Below, one piece after another: positions 1-5,039 of a stretch of DNA of 5,039 bases. Within the stretch, counting starts at the first letter, position 1. Each line of letters opens with the position of its first letter. Below the pieces are notes generated by a model that ran no database searches, had not been told where the DNA came from, and worked only from the letters and a program-made list of their open reading frames with translations. Source of the stretch: Alphaproteobacteria bacterium UBA6062 (GTDB lineage: Bacteria > Pseudomonadota > Alphaproteobacteria > Sneathiellales > Sneathiellaceae); the NCBI GenBank assembly GCA_002428885.1, contig DIYE01000318.1, positions 1 to 5,039 of the forward strand. Reading direction: 5' to 3'. The position numbers and the translations under genes are program-made.

Positions 1-497
1 GGGTGAGTGTTGCGCGAAGGTATAAAGGTGATCTTTTTATCTCTATTCATGCGGACTCAATCTCCCGTCCTGATGTAAGAGGATCAACGGTTTATACTTT
101 ATCCGAAACGGCGTCTGACGATGAGGCGGCGGCTCTTGCCAAAAGTCACAACAAGTCAGACGTCATTGCCGGTGTGGATCTGCAGGATCAGGATAATACG
201 GTTCAAGGCATTTTGATTGACCTGGCGCAGCGGGAGACTATGAATTTTTCAGTCAAATTTGCCAAAATTCTGATCCCGGAGATATCTCGCTCAGGTATAA
301 GGGTCGTAAGCCGTTCTCACCGATATGCCGGTTTCAGGGTTTTGAAGGCGCCGGATGTTCCTTCAGTTCTGGTTGAACTAGGCTACCTTTCCAATCGTCA
401 AGACGAGAAAATGCTTAAATCAAGGAAGGGGCAGGTAAAACTGACCGCTTCCATTGCAAATGCCGTTGATAAGTATTTCGATGAGATAAAGCCCTGA
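1..497 (+). CDS. amiC: N-acetylmuramoyl-L-alanine amidase, AmiC type (Amidase_3), 5'-truncated by the window edge
   Basis: This is the C-terminal part of a zinc-dependent periplasmic amidase that cleaves the bond between N-acetylmuramic acid and the L-alanine of the stem peptide, used in septal peptidoglycan splitting. Numbering from the GTG at position 3, the fragment shows the SIHAD motif (His16, by family knowledge a zinc ligand), a segment LIDLAQRETMNFS near residues 71-83 typical of the AmiA/B/C group, and SVLVELGYLSN near 121-131, whose Glu125 matches the catalytic glutamate. It ends with TGA at 495-497. The GTG at position 3 is very unlikely to be the true start: the frame is open to the edge, and the first zinc ligands, the signal peptide and any AMIN domain must lie upstream. 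The PBP1A gene follows 114 bases downstream on the same strand. The family is certain; the exact paralogue name (AmiC rather than AmiA or AmiB) is inferred from the alphaproteobacterial context. Confidence 0.93.
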   Translation, partial: VSVARRYKGDLFISIHADSISRPDVRGSTVYTLSETASDDEAAALAKSHNKSDVIAGVDLQDQDNTVQGILIDLAQRETMNFSVKFAKILIPEISRSGIRVVSRSHRYAGFRVLKAPDVPSVLVELGYLSNRQDEKMLKSRKGQVKLTASIANAVDKYFDEIKP

Positions 498-611
498 AAA
501 GGACACTGGATAGAACGAATTTAATCGCATAAACCAATTATAGACGGATTTTGGCTTAAAAAACTCTATATAGGTAGAAAACAGGACCTGCGCCAGGGAA
601 CCAGAGACCAG

Positions 612-3050
612 ATGAAACGTTTGATGAAAATATTGCTGCTGCTGACCTGCCTGTTTATTCTGGGCGGAATGGTCGCTGCCGGTGCGGTTTTCTATGGTTT
701 CTGGCATTTCGGAAAGGGCTTGCCCGATTACGACCAACTCGCACGGTATGAACCGCCGGTGATGACGCGGGTTCATGCGGCTGACGGCAGTCTGATTGCA
801 GAATATGCGCGCCAACGCCGGCTATTTGTGCCCATTGACGCTATCCCAAAACAGGTCAAACAGGCTTTTCTGGCGGCCGAAGACCAGAATTTCTATGACC
901 ATATCGGTATTGATTTTAAGGGGATTGCCCGGGCCTTTGTAACCAACCTTAAAAATCTGGGGCAGGGGCGCCGGCTTGTCGGTGCTTCGACAGTGACACA
1001 GCAGGTCGCCAAAAATATGCTGCTCACCAACGTGGTCTCCTATGAGCGGAAAGCCAAGGAAGCCATTCTGGCCATTCGTATTGAGCGCAGTCTGACAAAA
1101 GACCGTATTCTTGAACTTTACCTTAACGAGATTTATCTCGGACAGCGAGCGTATGGTGTCGCCGCTGCCGCTCTTTATTACTTTGATAAATCCCTGAATG
1201 ATCTGACAATTGCGGAAGCTGCTTATATTGGCGCCCTGCCCAAGGCTCCCAATAATTATAACCCGTTCCGTTTCCCGGAAAGGGCGCTTGATCGCCGTAA
1301 CTGGGTGATCTCCCGTATGCTGGAGGAAAAGTTTATCACGCCGGAGCAGGCTGAAGAGGCTGTGAGAAGCCCTCTGAATGTGAAGCGCGGCGGAGATGCG
1401 GAAGTTGTCAAAGCAGAATGGTTTGTCGAGGAAGTCCGGCGGCAGCTTTATGATCTGTATGGCGTAGAGGGGCTGTATGACGGCGGCTTATCCGTTCGTA
1501 CAACCATGCAGTCTTCTTTACAGAAAATCGGCGAAGATGCTTTGCGGGCAGGATTACGACGCTATGACCGGCGGCATGGATGGCGCGGACCAATCACGAC
1601 CATCAAGGCAGATGATACATGGCTTGAGGCCTTTAAAAAGATACAGGAACCTAAGGGCTTGAAGCCCTGGAAGCTTGCCGTTGTCCTGAATGTGGGCAAG
1701 AAAGATGCGACGGTCGGGCTGAAAAACGGCGATAAAGGCAGGATACTTCTTGATGATATGAAATGGGCCCGCCCGTGGATCAAAGGTCAGAAAGTCGGAA
1801 GAAGTGTCAGGAAACCCTCTGACGTTCTTTCCAAGGGAGATATTATTGCCGTTACGCCCCTGACAGGGGAACGAGCGCAGGAAGGCTTGTTCAGCCTGGA
1901 ACAGATTCCGAATGTCTCCGGCGGTCTCGTCGCTATGGATCCTCATACGGGGCGGGTACTGGCCATGGTTGGGGGATGGGATCAGGATGCCTCTGAATTT
2001 AACAGGGCCGTCCAGGCCCGGCGGCAACCTGGTTCCTCTTTCAAGCCGTTTGTTTACGCGGCGGCTCTAGATAACGGCTTTACGCCTGCCAACAAGGTGA
2101 TGGACGGTCCTTTTGTCCTTAATCAGGAAAATGGGGAACGCTGGAAGCCATCCAACTATACCAAGAAATTTTATGGTCCGAGCACCTTGCGCCTTGGTAT
2201 CGAAAAATCCCGAAACCTGATGACAGTCCGGCTGGCCCGTTCCGTTGGAATGGATGTGGTTGCCGATTATACCAGACGCTTCGGTATTGAGGATAATCTT
2301 CAGGAAACTCTGGCCATGTCACTGGGGGCGATGGATACAACGCTTCTCAAGATGACAACAGCCTATGCAGAACTCGTCAATGGCGGCAAGGAAATCGCCC
2401 CCACTCTGATCGATCGGATCCAGGATCGCCGCGGCACGGCAATTTACCGTCACGATACAAGGGAGTGTCCGGGGTGCATCGCTTCAAACTGGCGAGAACA
2501 AACTGAACCGGACATTCCGGATAACCGAAAACAGGTTTTGTCTCCGGCAACGGCTTATCAGGTGGTCTCGATGCTGGAAGGCGTTGTCCAGCGGGGAACC
2601 GGCCGCAAGATCGCTGTTATTAAAAAACCGCTGGCCGGTAAAACCGGCACCAGTAACGAAGCCCGGGATGCCTGGTTCGTCGGTTTTTCACCGGACCTGG
2701 CCGTCGGTATCTATGTTGGCTTTGATACACCAAGAACCCTTGGCCCCAAGGAAGGGGGCAGCAGTGTTGCTTCTCCGATCTTTCGGGACTTTATGATGGA
2801 AGCGCTGAAAGATAAATCTGCCATTCCGTTTCGGGTTCCGGAAGGAATCCGATTGGTTCGTGTCAATGCGACGACAGGTTTACCGGCCGTTCCTGGTGAT
2901 AAACGGGTTATCCTCGAAGCCTTCAAAACATCTGATCGCCTCACCGAGGTCGGTCGTGTCCTGGACGGCACCGATAGCGGCGGCCTTTCGACAATTTCTA
3001 TTGATCGTCCAAAAAATTCGACAACATCCGGTACAGGCGGTCTTTACTGA
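612..3050 (+). CDS. mrcA: Penicillin-binding protein 1A, bifunctional glycosyltransferase/transpeptidase
   Basis: This 812-residue class A PBP polymerises lipid II into glycan strands and crosslinks them on the periplasmic face of the inner membrane. A short basic cytoplasmic end (MKRLMK) leads into one membrane anchor at about residues 6-30. The GT51 domain spans roughly 45-225, with catalytic Glu90 in AAEDQNFYDH, GASTVTQQ at 124-131, and LELYLNEIYLG around Glu173. An OB-like insert, the kind common in Proteobacterial PBP1A, covers about 325-430. The transpeptidase domain follows with SSFK (nucleophile Ser475, Lys478), SRN at 533-535 and KTGT at 677-680. The C-terminal tail is rich in Ser, Thr and Gly. 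ATG 612 is the first usual start codon after an in-frame TAA at 522-524. Its ribosome site is weak: AGGGA at 595-599 is 12 bases away and GAGA at 604-607 is 4 away. An in-frame ATG at 624 (Met5) would also keep the anchor. All catalytic motifs are intact. The symbol ponA is also used for this family. Confidence 0.96.
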   Translation: MKRLMKILLLLTCLFILGGMVAAGAVFYGFWHFGKGLPDYDQLARYEPPVMTRVHAADGSLIAEYARQRRLFVPIDAIPKQVKQAFLAAEDQNFYDHIGIDFKGIARAFVTNLKNLGQGRRLVGASTVTQQVAKNMLLTNVVSYERKAKEAILAIRIERSLTKDRILELYLNEIYLGQRAYGVAAAALYYFDKSLNDLTIAEAAYIGALPKAPNNYNPFRFPERALDRRNWVISRMLEEKFITPEQAEEAVRSPLNVKRGGDAEVVKAEWFVEEVRRQLYDLYGVEGLYDGGLSVRTTMQSSLQKIGEDALRAGLRRYDRRHGWRGPITTIKADDTWLEAFKKIQEPKGLKPWKLAVVLNVGKKDATVGLKNGDKGRILLDDMKWARPWIKGQKVGRSVRKPSDVLSKGDIIAVTPLTGERAQEGLFSLEQIPNVSGGLVAMDPHTGRVLAMVGGWDQDASEFNRAVQARRQPGSSFKPFVYAAALDNGFTPANKVMDGPFVLNQENGERWKPSNYTKKFYGPSTLRLGIEKSRNLMTVRLARSVGMDVVADYTRRFGIEDNLQETLAMSLGAMDTTLLKMTTAYAELVNGGKEIAPTLIDRIQDRRGTAIYRHDTRECPGCIASNWREQTEPDIPDNRKQVLSPATAYQVVSMLEGVVQRGTGRKIAVIKKPLAGKTGTSNEARDAWFVGFSPDLAVGIYVGFDTPRTLGPKEGGSSVASPIFRDFMMEALKDKSAIPFRVPEGIRLVRVNATTGLPAVPGDKRVILEAFKTSDRLTEVGRVLDGTDSGGLSTISIDRPKNSTTSGTGGLY

Positions 3051-3117
3051 CGCGACAGTTATCAGTAATTTCCCTTTCAACCTGACCGGGGTCCGACCCT
3101 AACTCAAATAAAGAAGT

Positions 3118-3121
3118 GGAG
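3118..3121 (+). promoter_or_regulatory. Ribosome binding site for prfB
   Basis: GGAG lies 5 bases before the ATG at 3127 and supports this as the prfB start. The choice matters because the first 23 codons are in a different frame from the rest of the gene. A start chosen only from the long downstream frame, such as the ATG at 3257, would lose 43 N-terminal residues and has no comparable site just upstream. Confidence 0.7.
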
Positions 3122-3126
3122 CAGAC

Positions 3127-4234
3127 ATGCGCGCCGAACATCAGGCCGTTGTTGACGAAATCAAGCAGGCAATGGACCTGCTGAGGAGGCATCTTTGACT
3201 GGGACAATGCTACCCGCCGCCTTGAAGAACTAAACTCTCTCGTCGAAGATCCGGATTTGTGGAACGACTCATCCAAGGCTCAAAGCCTGATGCGGGAACG
3301 AACCAGCCTGGATACGGCGATCAACGCCTATAAGCGGATTTCTCAGGACCTGGAAGATACTGTTGAACTTATCGAGCTTTCCGAAATGGAAGAGGATGAG
3401 GATACGCTCAACGAAGCCGCTGAAGCCTTGAACGAACTGGCGGCTGAAGTGGATAAGCGCCGTCTTGAAAGCATGTTGTCCGGTGAAGTGGACGCTAACG
3501 ACTGCTATGTGGAAATTCATGCAGGTGCCGGCGGAACAGAATCCCAGGACTGGACCCAAATCCTGCTGCGTATGTATATGCGGTGGGCGGATCAGCATGG
3601 CTGCAAGGTCAAAACCCTGGAAGAAAGCGCCGGTGAAGAAGCGGGGCTTAAATCTGTGACAATCGAAATTTCCGGTGAAAATGCTTATGGCTGGCTGAAA
3701 ACGGAATCCGGTGTTCACCGGCTGGTGCGGATCTCACCGTTCGATTCCAACGCCCGCCGTCATACAAGCTTCTCTTCCGTCGGGGTATTTCCGGTGATCG
3801 ACGATGATATCGATATTGAAATCGACGAGAAGGATTTGCGGATCGATACCTACCGGGCGTCCGGTGCCGGTGGTCAGCATGTTAACCGAACAGAATCAGC
3901 AATCCGGATCACCCATATTCCGACCAATGTCGTCGTGCAGTGTCAGAATGACCGTTCGCAGCATAAAAATCGGGCTTCGGCCATGAAAATGCTGAAGTCC
4001 CGCCTGTATGAACTGGAACTCCAGAAGCGCGAGGAAGCCGCTATGGAGGCACGGGGACAACAGACGGATATCGGCTGGGGACACCAGATCCGATCCTATG
4101 TCCTGCATCCTTATCAGATGGTGAAGGATCTCCGGACGGGGGTTGAAAAAGGCAATGCTCAGGGTGTGCTGGATGGCGACCTTGACGATTATCTGGCGGC
4201 GGCTCTTTCCCAAAGGGTTGGCGAAGGTGATTAA
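3127..4234 (+). CDS. prfB: Peptide chain release factor 2 (RF2), expressed through programmed +1 frameshift
   Basis: RF2 binds the ribosomal A site at TGA or TAA and triggers hydrolysis of peptidyl-tRNA in the cytoplasm. Codons 1-23 run from ATG 3127 to CTT 3193-3195 and meet TGA at 3196-3198. Skipping T3196 continues as GAC TGG GAC in the frame that ends at TAA 4232-4234. The joined product is 368 residues, close to the 365 of E. coli RF2. After the shift it reads DWDNATRRLEEL, as expected for the family. An acidic helical N-terminal domain is followed by AGAGGTESQDW at 132-142, the stop-codon recognition tripeptide SPF at 203-205 (RF2, not the PAT-type motif of RF1), and GGQ at 248-250, the peptidyl-hydrolase motif whose Gln is normally methylated by PrmC. 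Downstream, NDRSQHKNRASAMKML and DIGWGHQIRSYV are also family-typical. The gene starts 76 bases after PBP1A on the same strand and ends at a strong hairpin. The frame change is a regulatory feature, not a defect. Confidence 0.97.
3184..3199 (+). promoter_or_regulatory. prfB programmed +1 frameshift element: internal AGGAGG, 3-base spacer, CTT TGA C
   Basis: The element consists of AGGAGG at 3184-3189, the spacer CAT, the slippery codon CTT at 3193-3195, the TGA stop at 3196-3198 and C3199 after it. In E. coli prfB the same layout is AGGGGG, TAT, CTT TGA C with identical spacing, so the match is nearly base for base. By established knowledge, the Shine-Dalgarno-like sequence pairs with 16S rRNA, and the poor termination context TGA C lets the peptidyl-tRNA slip from CTT to TTT when RF2 is scarce. 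Low RF2 therefore raises RF2 synthesis. When RF2 is plentiful, translation stops after a 23-residue peptide. The stimulator here is a better anti-Shine-Dalgarno match than the E. coli one. Confidence 0.95.
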
Positions 4235-4242
4235 CGGAAAAT

Positions 4243-4260
4243 CGGGGGCGTAAGCCCCCG
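4243..4260. terminator. Bidirectional intrinsic terminator between prfB and the convergent transporter gene
   Basis: CGGGGGC (4243-4249) and GCCCCCG (4254-4260) form a perfect 7-base-pair stem closed by the tetraloop GTAA, a GNRA-type loop. On the + strand the stem is followed by TTATTC, a short interrupted T run, 8 bases after the prfB stop. On the - strand it is followed by ATTTTCC, five bases after the transporter stop codon. Position and shape support termination of both converging genes. The T tracts are modest, so efficiency is uncertain, especially on the + strand. Confidence 0.8.
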
Positions 4261-4265
4261 TTATT

Positions 4266-5039
4266 CTATGCGGTTGCCAGAAGACTGACACCGATCAGGA
4301 TGACGCAAGACCAGATAAGCCGCTGTTTCAGATGTCCTTCTCCCAGAAGAATTGAGCCTGCAAGCACTGCCAGTAACACACTGGTTTCACGGAGCGGCGC
4401 CACATAGATAATAGGTGTAAAGGTCATCGCATACAGAACCAGCAGATAAGACAGGGATGAAGTGATAGCGACATAGATCACCGCTGTTCTGTGATCTCTC
4501 CAATGCTGTTTCACGTCTGCTCTTTTGCGGTAAGCGACGGGGGCCAGAAGAAAGAAACGGGCCACTGTCGTCGCAAAATCGAGGATCAGGGGAGGGACCG
4601 CCAACATGGAAACCGTATACGCATCCCAGGCGGTGTAACTCCCGATCAGTAAACCTGCGCCCAGACCAAACAAAAGAGAATGCGTCATATGGGTTCTTCC
4701 GGCCCGAAGACCGCCAGTCAGGCATAAAACGCCAAAGATTATGATTGCGGTGCCTGTAAGGCTCTGAAGAGTGACATACTCCCCCAGGAATATTACGGCA
4801 AAGACTGTCGACAGAACAGGACCTGTAGCTCGCGCCGTCGGATAAACGAGGGATAGGTCACCGATCCGATACCCCCGTTGCAGAAGAAGAAAATAACCCA
4901 GATGGATAAGGGAACTACCAATGATAAAAAACAGTTCCTCCATCCCGATCGTTGGTTTTTCGACAATCAAGACATAAAGAACGATCGGGACGTAAACGGT
5001 AGAAGCAATAGTAGAGAACAGCCAGACGAGTTCCGCCCC
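4266..5039 (-). CDS. EamA/DMT-family transporter, 5' end beyond the window edge
   Basis: This is an inner-membrane protein of the drug/metabolite transporter superfamily, whose members usually have ten helices in two EamA repeats and export or import small metabolites. Its substrate cannot be told from sequence. Visible are 257 residues, open to the right edge, with about nine hydrophobic segments, so roughly one helix plus the start is missing. Both repeats are recognisable by a helix ending in LGE: residues 85-87 in the first (after LVYPTARATGP) and 232-234 in the second (after APLRETSVLL). The stop is TAG at 4268-4266. A TTG at 4970-4968 could be mistaken for the start, but the 23 upstream codons in the same frame encode another hydrophobic helix (about ELVWLFSTIASTVYVPIVLY), so the true start lies past 5039. 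The gene converges on prfB and is probably unrelated to it. General roles such as amino-acid or drug efflux are only guesses. Confidence 0.88.
   Translation of the reverse strand, partial: GAELVWLFSTIASTVYVPIVLYVLIVEKPTIGMEELFFIIGSSLIHLGYFLLLQRGYRIGDLSLVYPTARATGPVLSTVFAVIFLGEYVTLQSLTGTAIIIFGVLCLTGGLRAGRTHMTHSLLFGLGAGLLIGSYTAWDAYTVSMLAVPPLILDFATTVARFFLLAPVAYRKRADVKQHWRDHRTAVIYVAITSSLSYLLVLYAMTFTPIIYVAPLRETSVLLAVLAGSILLGEGHLKQRLIWSCVILIGVSLLATA

Noticed and set aside
551..580. Possible promoter before PBP1A: TTGGCT at 551-556, TATATA at 567-572, TAGAAA at 575-580.
   Set aside because: TATATA is only 10 bases from TTGGCT, and TAGAAA at an 18-base spacing is a poor -10 match. The spacer is AT-rich and may hold a promoter, but no box pair is convincing.
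420..815. Open frame of 131 codons on the - strand spanning the amidase end, the spacer and the PBP1A start.
   Set aside because: It overlaps both real genes; its sequence has no recognisable domain, and two conserved + strand frames explain most of the region.
1554..2027. Open frame of 157 codons on the - strand inside PBP1A.
   Set aside because: It lies wholly within a strongly conserved gene on the opposite strand, has no recognisable motif, and other frames here show similar chance openings.
3084..3100. Short inverted repeat around GGGGTCCGACCC between PBP1A and prfB, considered as a terminator.
   Set aside because: The stem is only 4-5 base pairs, the loop is three bases, and no T run follows (AACTCAAATA).
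2860..3102. Open frame of 80 codons on the + strand overlapping the PBP1A end and the gap before prfB.
   Set aside because: Most of it is an out-of-frame reading of the PBP1A C-terminus, and its product resembles no known family.
3127..3198. The TGA after 23 codons as evidence that prfB is a pseudogene, or that the leader is a separate small gene.
   Set aside because: The slip codon, spacing, internal Shine-Dalgarno and following base match the known RF2 frameshift site, and the rest of the gene is intact with SPF and GGQ.
3257..3259. ATG as the start of a 325-residue RF2.
   Set aside because: It would remove conserved N-terminal residues, and there is a better start with a ribosome site at 3127 joined by the frameshift.
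3269..3718. Open frame of 149 codons on the - strand inside prfB.
   Set aside because: It is antisense to conserved RF2 coding sequence, shows no family features and has no room for its own promoter context.

Overview
The window reads as an ordinary chromosomal stretch from an alphaproteobacterium of moderate GC. The main support is the gene order on the + strand: a periplasmic AmiC-type amidase, a class A penicillin-binding protein of the PBP1A (MrcA) type, and peptide chain release factor 2 (prfB). From memory this order is common in Alphaproteobacteria. I cannot name the genus. There is no insertion sequence, CRISPR array, tRNA, rRNA, phage gene or abrupt compositional change.

Layout. Positions 1-497 hold the C-terminal half of the amidase, cut by the left edge. 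A 114-base AT-rich spacer follows, then the complete PBP1A gene (612-3050). After a 76-base gap comes prfB (3127-4234), which is intact only if a programmed +1 frameshift at codon 24 is allowed: the in-frame TGA at 3196-3198 lies in a classical CTT TGA C slip site behind an internal AGGAGG. A GC-rich hairpin with a GTAA loop (4243-4260) fills most of the 31-base gap to a convergent minus-strand gene (4266 to beyond 5039). That gene encodes an EamA/DMT-family membrane transporter whose 5' end lies past the right edge. No stretch above 300 bases lacks a gene.

How the genes fit together. The amidase removes stem peptides from peptidoglycan, which is needed for cell separation. PBP1A polymerises and crosslinks new glycan strands. 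These two form a cell-wall pair. Release factor 2 terminates translation at TGA and TAA and is functionally unrelated, although it may share transcription with the wall genes. The transporter belongs to a separate, opposing transcription unit.

I looked for an undescribed system and did not find one. The most notable element is the prfB autoregulatory frameshift, which is known biology but easily misannotated. Smaller points are a CxxC pair in the PBP1A transpeptidase domain and the compact terminator shared by two converging genes.
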